Shown here: piece by piece, positions 31,975 to 38,835 of the stretch | How the letters are laid out: each line of letters begins with the position of its first letter | Position numbering within the stretch: the stretch's first letter is position 1 | NCBI RefSeq assembly: GCF_013302895.1 | Contig: NZ_VJOK01000001.1 | Span: forward strand, 4,265,261-4,329,260 | Direction: 5' to 3' | Origin: Streptomyces albus subsp. chlorinus | GTDB taxonomy: Bacteria; Actinomycetota; Actinomycetes; Streptomycetales; Streptomycetaceae | DNA length: 64,000 bases | Program-made: the position numbers and the translations under genes | The notes under the pieces: generated by a model | Databases searched by the model: none | What the model saw: only the letters and a program-made list of their open reading frames with translations | Told to the model about the DNA's origin: nothing

Positions 31975-33531
31975 ATGCTGACGATCCTCGGCTTTGTCAT
32001 GATCGCCGCGTTTCTCGTGCTGATCATGACCAAGAAGATGTCCCCCATCGCCGCGCTCGTGCTCATTCCCGCGCTGTTCTGCGTCCTGGTCGGTCAGGGC
32101 GCCGACCTGGGCACCTATGTGCTCGACGGGATCGGCGACCTCGCGCCCACGGCCGCGATGCTGATGTTCGCGATCATCTACTTCGGCGTGATGATCGACG
32201 TGGGCCTCTTCGACCCGATCGTCCGGGGCATCCTGCGGTTCTGCAAGGCCGACCCGATGCGGATCGTCGTCGGTACGGCCGTACTGGCCGCCATCGTCTC
32301 GCTGGACGGCGACGGCTCGACGACGTTCATGATCACCGTCTCCGCGCTGCTGCCGCTGTACCGGCGGCTGGGGATGAGCGTGGTCGTGATGACGGGTGTC
32401 GCCGCCACCGCCAATGGTGTCATGAACACTCTCCCCTGGGGCGGTCCGACCGCGCGCGCCGCGACGGCGCTGAAGCTCGACGCGGGCGACATCTTCGTCC
32501 CGATGATCCCCGCGCTCGCGGTCGGCATGCTGTGCGTCCTCGCCCTCGCCTACGCCCTGGGCCTGCGGGAGCGCCGTCGCCTCGGTGCCCTGTCGCTCGC
32601 CGGGGACGCCGCGACCGGGGCGGACACCGAGGCGGAGGCGGGGCCGGGGACGGTGACGGACGTCGGGGCGGAGACGGACGCCCGGGCGGCGACGGTGAAG
32701 GAGACCGTGCTGGTCGGCGCGGGTGGCGGCGGGAAGGGCCGCCTCTCCCTCCGCAAGCTCCCCAAGCGCGGCACCGGCTCCGGCATCGGCTCCGGCTCCG
32801 GCATCGGTACCGGTGACGCCATGGGTACCGGTGACGCCATGGGCGCCCCCACCGGTGATGCTGCGGGCGGGCCCGCCGGGGTCTCCGAGTCCGCCGTCCT
32901 GGACCCCCACCGCGCGACCCTGCGCCCCAAGCTGTACTGGTTCAACGCCGCACTCACCGTCGCCCTCCTCGTCCTGCTGATCGCCCAGCTGCTGCCGATC
33001 CCCGTGCTGTTCCTGCTGGGCGCGGCGATCGCGCTGACGGTGAACTTCCGGGACATGGCCGACCAGAAGGCCCGGATCGCCGCGCACGCCGAGAACGTCC
33101 TCAACGTCTCGGGCATGGTCTTCGCGGCGGCCGTCTTCACGGGTGTGCTCACCGGCACGGGCATGGTCGAGGAGATGGCCCGCACCGTGGTGAACGCGGT
33201 CCCCGACGCACTGGGGCCGCACATGGCGCTGGTCACGGGCCTGCTCAGCATTCCGTTCACGTACCTGATGTCGAACGACGGCTTCTACTTCGGCATCGTG
33301 CCGATCCTCTCCGAGGCCGGTGCCGCGCACGGGGTCAGTTCGTTGGAGATAGCCCGCGCGTCGCTCGTCGGCCAGCCGCTGCACATGTCCAGTCCGCTCG
33401 TGCCCGCCGTCTACGTCCTGGTCGGAATGGCGAAGGTCGAGTTCGGCGAGCACACGAGGTTCACGATCAAGTGGGCGGTACTCACCTCGCTGGCGGTGCT
33501 CGGGGCGGGCCTGCTGTTCGGAATCCTGTAG
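31975..33531 (+). CDS. CitMHS-family citrate/metal-citrate transporter
   Basis: 518 residues from ATG 31975. About twelve hydrophobic segments and CitMHS features: TKKMSPIAALVLIPALFC, the region AIVSLDGDGSTTFMITVSAL and the C-terminal YLMSNDGFYFGIVPIL with PLHMSSPLVPAVYVL. The family imports citrate complexed with divalent or ferric metal in symport with protons. The central cytoplasmic loop (~205-305) is a Gly/Thr/Ala-rich insert that includes an 18-bp tandem duplication (32806-32841, encoding two GTGDAM units). The next two genes form a CitA/CitB-like two-component system, so the transporter is probably controlled by extracellular citrate or another carboxylate. Confidence 0.9.
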   Translation: MLTILGFVMIAAFLVLIMTKKMSPIAALVLIPALFCVLVGQGADLGTYVLDGIGDLAPTAAMLMFAIIYFGVMIDVGLFDPIVRGILRFCKADPMRIVVGTAVLAAIVSLDGDGSTTFMITVSALLPLYRRLGMSVVVMTGVAATANGVMNTLPWGGPTARAATALKLDAGDIFVPMIPALAVGMLCVLALAYALGLRERRRLGALSLAGDAATGADTEAEAGPGTVTDVGAETDARAATVKETVLVGAGGGGKGRLSLRKLPKRGTGSGIGSGSGIGTGDAMGTGDAMGAPTGDAAGGPAGVSESAVLDPHRATLRPKLYWFNAALTVALLVLLIAQLLPIPVLFLLGAAIALTVNFRDMADQKARIAAHAENVLNVSGMVFAAAVFTGVLTGTGMVEEMARTVVNAVPDALGPHMALVTGLLSIPFTYLMSNDGFYFGIVPILSEAGAAHGVSSLEIARASLVGQPLHMSSPLVPAVYVLVGMAKVEFGEHTRFTIKWAVLTSLAVLGAGLLFGIL

Positions 33532-33762
33532 GCGGCCCCCGCGTCCGCGGCCTTCGTCCGGCTTCCGTCCCGGACCTCGGTCCGGGATACGGGATCCGGG
33601 ATCCCGTCCGGGTCTTCGGCCGGGATCCCGTCCCGGGCCTTCGGCCGGGATTCCGCGGGGTCTCGTCCGGACAGAAGTCCTCTACTCTTCCTGGCAGCAC
33701 GTAACCGGAACAGGTGATTCCAGCCGACCTGTCCGACCGACGGCGAACGCTGCCCGGCGTAC
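33532..33762 (+). terminator. Hairpin-rich gap between transporter and sensor kinase
   Basis: An 8-bp perfect stem at 33569-33586 (CCCGGACC against GGTCCGGG) follows the transporter stop by ~38 bases and extends by partial pairing. It is followed by two near-identical 24-25-bp direct repeats at 33601-33624 and 33625-33649, each with a TCTTCGG or CCTTCGG tetraloop-like centre that can fold. The block probably ends or attenuates transporter transcription. Confidence 0.6.
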
Positions 33763-33826
33763 GGAGAGATTCGGACACGGAGAGATTCGGACACGGAGAG
33801 ATCCGGATACGGAGAGATCCGGAGAG
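33763..33826 (+). promoter_or_regulatory. Four 16-bp direct repeats (iterons) upstream of the sensor kinase
   Basis: Units at 33763-33778, 33779-33794, 33795-33810 and 33811-33826 all begin GGAGAGAT(T/C)CGGA. The first two are identical and the last is truncated in identity after CCGGA. They end about 15 bases before the TTG start. Regular 16-bp spacing of an identical site is what a dimeric or oligomeric regulator, such as the response regulator encoded downstream, would use. Confidence 0.6.
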
Positions 33827-33840
33827 AAGGGAGACGGGCC

Positions 33841-35553
33841 TTGCGCATCCGGCCGCCCCGCCGCGTCTTCTCCCACGTACTGACCGTGCAGCTGGCCCTC
33901 GTCGTCGGGGTGACGGCGCTGGTCAGCGGACTGTTCCTGGCTCCGCTCAGCGACCAGCTCGACCGCCAGGCCATGCGCCGCGCCCTCGCCATCGCCCAGA
34001 CCACCGCCGCCCGCCCCGGTCTCGCCGAGGAACTGGCCGCCGCGTCCCGTCCCGGTGCGCGGCGACCCTCCCCGCACGGGCCCCTCCAGGCCGAGGCGGA
34101 ACGCGTTCGCCGGGCCACCGGGGCCGAGTACGTCGTCCTCCTGGACCGGCGCGGCATCCGCTGGTCCCACCCGTCCCCGTCCCAGGTCGGCCGCCATGTC
34201 TCCACCGACCCGCGCGAGGTGCTGGAGGGCCGGGAGGTGACGCAGATCGACGAGGGCACGCTCGGCCGCTCCGCCCGCGGCAAGGCGCCGCTGCGGGACG
34301 CGGACGGCCGGGTCGTCGGCGCGGTCTCCGTCGGCATCGACTACGCGAACGTCCGCGACGGCCTGCTGGCCGCCGTCCCCGGGCTGCTGACCCACGCGGG
34401 CGGCGCGCTGGCGGCCGGTGCCGTGGCCGCGTACGCACTGGCCCGCTGGCTGCGCCGCCGCACCCACGCCCTGGCCTTCTCCGACATCTCGGCGCTGCTG
34501 GCCGAGCGGGAGGCGATGCTGCACGGACTGGCCGAGGGCGTCGTGGCGCTGGACGCCGCGGGGCGGGTCCGCCTCGTCAACGACGAGGCACAGCGGCTGC
34601 TCGGCCTCGGCCCCGACGCGATCGGCCGCCCGGTGACCGAGGCGCTCGGCGGCGCGGGCCGCACCGCCGACGTGCTGGCGGGACGGGTGAGCGGCCGCGA
34701 CCTGGTGACCGTCAGCGGGAGCCGGGTCCTGGTCGCCAACCGCATGCCCACCGCGGACGGCGGGGCCGTCGCCACCCTGCGCGACCGCACGGAGCTGGAG
34801 CGGCTGGGCCGGGAACTGGAGGGCACCCGTGGCCTCCTCGACGCGCTCCGCGCCCAGGACCACGAGCACGCCAACCGCCTCCACACCCTTCTCGGTCTGC
34901 TGGAGCTGGAGCTGTACGACGAGGCCGCGCGGTTCGTCACCGACACGCTCGGGGTGCGCCGGGCGACGGCGGAAGAGGTCACCGAGCGGGTCGGGGACCC
35001 ACTGCTGGCGGCGCTGCTCGTCGGCAAGGCGGCGGTGGCCGCCGAGCGGGGCGTGGCCCTGCGGATCGCGCCCGACTCCCGGCTCCCGGACCGGCTGGTG
35101 GACCCGGGCGGCCTGGTCACGGTCGTCGGCAACCTCGTGGACAACGCCCTGGACGCGGCGGCCGGCGGCACGGACCCCGCCGTCGAGGTCGCGCTGCGCG
35201 CCGAGGGCCGTACGGTCGTGCTGCTGGTCCGCGACTCGGGCCCCGGGGTGCCCCCGGAACGGCGGGAACTGGTCTTCGAGGAGGGCTGGTCCACGAAGCG
35301 GTCGGACGCGGCGGACGGGAGCCCCGGCGTCGGCCACCACGGTCTCGGTCTGGCTCTGGTACGGCGGTTCGCGGAACGCGTGGGCGGCTCCGTCCGGCTG
35401 GGCACCGCCGCACACTGGAGCGGCGCCGAGTTCCGTGTCGTTCTGCCGGAAGCGCTGGGCGAGCCGGCCGACGCGGCCGTCGTGGGGGGCTTGGCCGGGC
35501 CGGGAGGCCCGAGCGGGGCGGAGGACCTGACCGGCAAGGAGGCGAACTGGTGA
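33841..35553 (+). CDS. CitA/DcuS-type sensor histidine kinase
   Basis: 570 residues from TTG 33841 with GGGAGACGGG upstream. Order: membrane helix (~12-34), extracytoplasmic PDC/PAS-like sensor (~35-170) with RATGAEYVVLLDRRGIRWSH, second helix (~180-200), cytoplasmic PAS (~220-315) with GLAEGVVALDAAGRVRLVN, then the Spo0B_a-type histidine box QDHEHANRLHTLLGLLELEL with His341, and a HATPase domain with N-box GNLVDNALDAA and G-boxes VRDSGPGVP and HHGLGLALVRR. This family senses citrate, fumarate or related carboxylates and phosphorylates a CitB-type regulator. Transporter upstream and regulator downstream (GTGA overlap at 35550) complete a citrate-uptake regulon. Confidence 0.93.
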   Translation: MRIRPPRRVFSHVLTVQLALVVGVTALVSGLFLAPLSDQLDRQAMRRALAIAQTTAARPGLAEELAAASRPGARRPSPHGPLQAEAERVRRATGAEYVVLLDRRGIRWSHPSPSQVGRHVSTDPREVLEGREVTQIDEGTLGRSARGKAPLRDADGRVVGAVSVGIDYANVRDGLLAAVPGLLTHAGGALAAGAVAAYALARWLRRRTHALAFSDISALLAEREAMLHGLAEGVVALDAAGRVRLVNDEAQRLLGLGPDAIGRPVTEALGGAGRTADVLAGRVSGRDLVTVSGSRVLVANRMPTADGGAVATLRDRTELERLGRELEGTRGLLDALRAQDHEHANRLHTLLGLLELELYDEAARFVTDTLGVRRATAEEVTERVGDPLLAALLVGKAAVAAERGVALRIAPDSRLPDRLVDPGGLVTVVGNLVDNALDAAAGGTDPAVEVALRAEGRTVVLLVRDSGPGVPPERRELVFEEGWSTKRSDAADGSPGVGHHGLGLALVRRFAERVGGSVRLGTAAHWSGAEFRVVLPEALGEPADAAVVGGLAGPGGPSGAEDLTGKEANW

Positions 35554-36287
35554 GCGATGCACCCACCGACACAGCCTTCGACGTGCCCGCGGGCCTGCCC
35601 ATCGAGGTCCTCGTCGTGGACGACGACCCCAATGTGGCCCGCATCAACGCGGCCTACGTGACCAAGGTGCCCGGCTTCCGGGTGGCCGGCACGGCCCGCA
35701 CCGCCGCGGACGCGCTGCTCTTCCTGCGTACGCACCCCGTCGATCTGGTGCTGCTCGACCACTACCTGCCCGACGAGTCCGGGCTCTCCCTCCTCAAGCG
35801 GCTGCGCGGCCACGGTGTCGAGGCCGAGGTCATCATGGTGACGGCCGCACGCGACACCGCCACCGTGCGCGCCGCCCAGCGCCACGGTGCCCTCCAGTAC
35901 ATCGTGAAGCCCTTCACCTTCGCCCACCTGCGCGGCAAACTCGACGGCTACGCGGCGCTCCGCCACACGCTGGCCCGCGCGCCTGTCGCCGGGGCCACCC
36001 AGGAGACAGTGGACCGCATCTTCGGCGCCGCGGCCGCGCCTCCCGCCGCCGAAACCCTCCCCAAGGGTCACTCCGTTCTCACCGCCGACCTGGTGCGGGA
36101 AGTGCTGTGCTCCGCGCGGTCAGCCCTCTCCGCCCAGGAGGTCGCCGCCCGCTGTGGCCTCAGCCGCCAGACCGCGCAGCGCTACCTCAAACTTCTGGAA
36201 GGCGCCGGCCTGGTCCGCCGCCGCCTCCGCCACGGCGAGACCGGCCGCCCGGTCCATCTCTACTACTGGACCGGCCCGGCTTCCTGA
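35550..36287 (+). CDS. CitB/DpiA-type response regulator
   Basis: 245 residues from GTG 35550, which overlaps the kinase stop; AAGGAGG is positioned upstream. The receiver domain has VLVVDDDPNVARINA, the phosphoacceptor Asp70 (LVLLDHYLPDESG), Thr/Ser in IMVTAARD and Lys in YIVKPFTF. The C-terminal domain (~160-240) is a winged helix (ALSAQEVAARCGLSRQTAQR ... GLVRRRLRH). Such regulators turn on carboxylate transport and metabolism genes; plausible targets are the transporter at 31975 and its own operon through the 16-bp repeats at 33763. The gene end is convergent with the small locus at 36323. Confidence 0.93.
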   Translation: MSDAPTDTAFDVPAGLPIEVLVVDDDPNVARINAAYVTKVPGFRVAGTARTAADALLFLRTHPVDLVLLDHYLPDESGLSLLKRLRGHGVEAEVIMVTAARDTATVRAAQRHGALQYIVKPFTFAHLRGKLDGYAALRHTLARAPVAGATQETVDRIFGAAAAPPAAETLPKGHSVLTADLVREVLCSARSALSAQEVAARCGLSRQTAQRYLKLLEGAGLVRRRLRHGETGRPVHLYYWTGPAS

Positions 36288-36322
36288 CCGGCCGGAGCGG
36301 CAGGGAGTGCCCGCCGGGTCTG

Positions 36323-36802
36323 TCAGGCTTCCGTGGCGGGGAAGCCGACCTCGACTCCGTGTTCGCGCAGAGACCAGTTCGCGGGTCGGACTTCGGCCGG
36401 GACCCCGCCTTCCACTCGCGCAACGCGTGCTCCCCGAACGGCAGCTTGGCGATGTTGCCCTCCGCGGGCGCGAAGTCCTTGGTGCGCAGCAGGTCGGCCG
36501 GCATGTACGCGGCGATGACCTGTCGCAGGGCCTCCACGAGGGTGTCCGTGTGCTCGGCCACCCGCCCCACGCCGAACCCCCACTTGGACAGCATGTCCTT
36601 GGTGGACGCTCTCGATGTCGAAGGCAGTTGCGTTCTGGGTGCCCTCCGCCAACGGCTCCCAGTCGTCCTTGATCGTGCGAGCCGCCGCCACGGACTTCTC
36701 CAGGGGGCCGAGGATCCTGCGGACGGAAAAAATCTCGATGGTGTAACCGTCACCCGGCTTGGGACCGTCGCCGCTGCCCGCGTCCTTGTCGCCACCGCTC
36801 AC
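36323..36802 (-). pseudogene. Type VII secretion-associated-like protein with two compensating frameshifts
   Basis: The annotated frame (GTG 36802, 159 codons) is open, but only its ends look like real protein: N-terminal DGYTIEIFSVRRILGPLEKS and C-terminal NWSLREHGVEVGFPATEA. Between about 36608 and 36375 the conserved sequence is in another frame on the same strand: KDMLSKWGFGVGRVAEHTD, EALRQVIAAYMPADLLRTKD and NIAKLPFGEHALREW. One extra base near 36603-36610 and one missing base near 36370-36385 would reconnect everything. The intact protein would be ~160 residues, helical, of the type next to ESX and SseB genes in Streptomyces. As sequenced, the middle ~75 residues are out of frame. Real mutation pair or two assembly errors cannot be told apart here. 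Confidence 0.75.
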
Positions 36803-37140
36803 CGCGTGCCCTCCTCCGCGCCCTCGAAGGAGCCCGCGTCGAGCAGGAACGGCCCCGGTGCGGGTCCCAGCGGGTCCACCAGTGCCCGCACTCCCTCGGG
36901 TAGCAGCTCCACCAGGTCCTCGGCTGTGGTCGAGGCCCAGTCGCATGCCCCGGCGAACAGCCCCAGCCGCTCCCAGGAAGTGAAGACCGGCACCACGGGG
37001 CCGCCCTCCGTCTCGGACACCAGGAAACCCGGCTCCTTGGGACGCTGGAAGTACAACCGAGCCGTACGGAGCCGGGCCAGGCGGTCCGCCGGAGACATCC
37101 GCGCGACTGCCTCCGCGCGCACGAGATCGCGCAATGACAC
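36799..37140 (-). CDS. SseB-family N-terminal domain protein
   Basis: 113 residues from GTG 37140, with GGGGGACAA placed as ribosome site. The start VSLRDLVRAEAVARMSPADR leads into an SseB-like core: ARLYFQRPKEPGFLVSETEG, VVPVFTSWERLGLFAG and VRALVDPLGPAPGPFLLDAG. SseB-type domains are found in type III secretion chaperones and in actinobacterial proteins near type VII (ESX) secretion genes. It overlaps the downstream frameshifted gene by four bases (GTGA at 36799-36802), so both are one unit. No other ESX component is present in the window. Confidence 0.75.
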   Translation of the reverse strand: MSLRDLVRAEAVARMSPADRLARLRTARLYFQRPKEPGFLVSETEGGPVVPVFTSWERLGLFAGACDWASTTAEDLVELLPEGVRALVDPLGPAPGPFLLDAGSFEGAEEGTR

Positions 37141-37401
37141 GAGTTGTCCCCCATTCCGCCCGCATTCGACAGCAGGCGAACTCCCGCAAGATGGTCGCAC
37201 AGCCGTCCCGACACCCTGCGAACGCAGTGCCGAGCTGGCACCTGGCTGCGACAGATCTGTGGCGTGAGGGGGTGACGCGAGGGTGTGACGCGAGGGGTGA
37301 AGCGCTGCCCCGGCGCGACTTCATCGCCGGGCAACCTCGTTGAGGGGGTGCTTGTTGCGGATACCGACCGGTGGGTATGCGGAAGGGGTGGGGGAGGGGG
37401 G

Positions 37402-37620
37402 TCAGGGGAGGTGGCCGTTGCTGAGCGCCGAGATGAACGCCGACCAGGCAGTGGAACGGAACACCAGGGCCGGCCCCTGCGGGTTCTTGCTGTCGCGGAC
37501 GGGGACGGTGGTGCGGTGCCCGTCCGCGACTTCGAGGCAGCTGCCGGATTCGTTGCCACTGTAGGAGGACTTGCGCCAGCCGACCAGGGCGGACGCGTTC
37601 GGGATGGTGCAGCTAGTCAT
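37402..37620 (-). CDS. DUF397 domain protein
   Basis: 72 residues from ATG 37620. DUF397 signature: ALVGWRKSSYSGNESGSCLE, then VPVRDSKNPQGPALVFRSTAWSAFI. These small acidic proteins always accompany XRE-type regulators in Streptomyces, and in the WhiJ-like loci they are thought to bind the regulator and change its DNA binding. It overlaps the end of the XRE gene by eight bases, so the two are cotranslated. A second DUF397 gene is at 51293. Downstream 37141-37401 is non-coding. Confidence 0.92.
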   Translation of the reverse strand: MTSCTIPNASALVGWRKSSYSGNESGSCLEVADGHRTTVPVRDSKNPQGPALVFRSTAWSAFISALSNGHLP

Positions 37621-38413
37621 GGTGTCTGTAGTCCTTTGCGGCCGCCCTCAACAGTGCGAGCGATTCCCTCAACGGCAGCGCATCGCTCAACGCGAGATCG
37701 TAGCGGCTCTGCAATTGCTGGACCATGTCAGGCGAATCGTGCACCTTGCCGATGGAGATGCCTTCCGAGTAGGCGACCGGCGGTTGGTCTTCGAACCACA
37801 TCAGGCTCAGCATGCCCTGCATAAGGGGATGGCCGCCCAGAGCGAACGGCAGGACATGGACACGCACTCGCCCGCGATCGACCAGGTCAGCGATGTGCGT
37901 GAGCTGCTCGGTCATGACGTCCGGACCACCGACCGGGCGGCGGAGCACCATCTCGTCCAGAAGCGCCCATACAACCGGGTTGGTGGGATCGCTGAGAATC
38001 TTCGATCGCTCCAGCCTCGTGACAACGTGTCTGTCACACTCTTCCTCCCTCTTGGGAGGGAACGTCATGCTGAGCACCGCGCGGGCGTACCGCTCCGTCT
38101 GGAGGATGCCGGGGACGAAGGTCAGCGCGAACTCCCGGATCATCGTGGCTTGCTGTTCCAGGTGCCGTGCGGGCTCGAAATAGTCGGCGAGGGTGGCGTC
38201 TTCCTCCTTGCGGGGCCGGAAACTGGTGAGAACATCCCCCGTGCCCAGCGCAGCGTCCAGCCGTCGTGCGTCGTCCTCCGAAGGAATCCGGCGTCCGGCC
38301 TCGATGTGTGCGACGTGCGACCGTGTCATGAAGGCGGCGTCCGCCAACTCCTGCTGTGTCATCCCGGCTGCCTCGCGACGCGCGCGCAACCACTGCCCAT
38401 AGGCACTACTCAT
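37613..38413 (-). CDS. XRE-family regulator with DUF5753 (WhiJ-like)
   Basis: 266 residues from ATG 38413 with AAGGAGCTG upstream. N-terminal helix-turn-helix (WLRARREAAGMTQQELADAA ... HVAHIEAGRRIPSEDDARR) followed by the DUF5753 ligand-type domain (ALTFVPGILQTERYARAVLS, PVVWALLDEMVLRRPVGGPD, HVLPFALGGHPLMQGMLSLM). This is the standard build of WhiJ-like Streptomyces regulators that control development together with a DUF397 protein. It is divergent from a small gene at 38523; the 109-base gap holds a CTGTGT/ACACAG inverted repeat that could be the operator for both directions. Confidence 0.92.
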   Translation of the reverse strand: MSSAYGQWLRARREAAGMTQQELADAAFMTRSHVAHIEAGRRIPSEDDARRLDAALGTGDVLTSFRPRKEEDATLADYFEPARHLEQQATMIREFALTFVPGILQTERYARAVLSMTFPPKREEECDRHVVTRLERSKILSDPTNPVVWALLDEMVLRRPVGGPDVMTEQLTHIADLVDRGRVRVHVLPFALGGHPLMQGMLSLMWFEDQPPVAYSEGISIGKVHDSPDMVQQLQSRYDLALSDALPLRESLALLRAAAKDYRHHD

Positions 38414-38482
38414 CGTCAGCTCCTTCGCGACGAGTGCTCTGTCACCCCGATCCCCCTCGTCAGCGTAGCCATCGCCGTCTCA

Positions 38483-38506
38483 CTGTGTGAGGGAATCACT
38501 ACACAG
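38483..38506. promoter_or_regulatory. Candidate operator between divergent XRE and small gene
   Basis: CTGTGT (38483-38488) and ACACAG (38501-38506) form an inverted repeat with a 12-base spacer. Half-site spacing and position 17 bases before the small gene's start codon suit a dimeric XRE repressor. Confidence 0.45.
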
Positions 38507-38522
38507 CGAAGGGAGGCGCGAG

Positions 38523-38780
38523 ATGGCGCGGTTGCTGCCATGGGAGTCGTCCGGAGGGAAGCCCTGTTTCGTCGAGGGGGACGGAAGCGGGCCGGTGTCG
38601 CGGCTGGCGGACGAGGTGGAGAGTGTCCAGTTGGACATGGCGCGGGAGCTGATCGGTTACGCCGAGGGCATGCTCGCGGACCGCAAGGTCACCAGCGTCC
38701 AGTTGCGCTACGTCGCCGCACGGCTCCTGGAGGCGCTGCGGGATGTGCACCGTATCGCCCGGAGCCGCGCGCACCGCTGA
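38523..38780 (+). CDS. Small conserved Streptomyces protein next to XRE/DUF397
   Basis: 85 residues from ATG 38523, with AAGGGAGGCG directly upstream. Starts ARLLPWESSGGKPCFVEGDG, then VSRLADEVESVQLDMARELI and a helical C-terminus rich in Arg. I recall similar proteins beside WhiJ-like regulators. No enzyme motif, signal peptide or membrane segment is visible. It is transcribed away from the XRE gene and may be its target or partner. The SpoIIE-type gene starts 56 bases downstream, so readthrough is possible. Confidence 0.75.
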   Translation: MARLLPWESSGGKPCFVEGDGSGPVSRLADEVESVQLDMARELIGYAEGMLADRKVTSVQLRYVAARLLEALRDVHRIARSRAHR

Positions 38781-38835
38781 GCCCCTAGAGTGGCCCATCG
38801 AGCAGAAGCGGTCGTGGTTTGTTGGTGAAAGGCGG

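Noticed and set aside
31759..33453. 564-codon minus-strand ORF antisense to the transporter
   Set aside because: His/Arg/Gly/Asp-rich and lacking hydrophobic segments or motifs; shadow.
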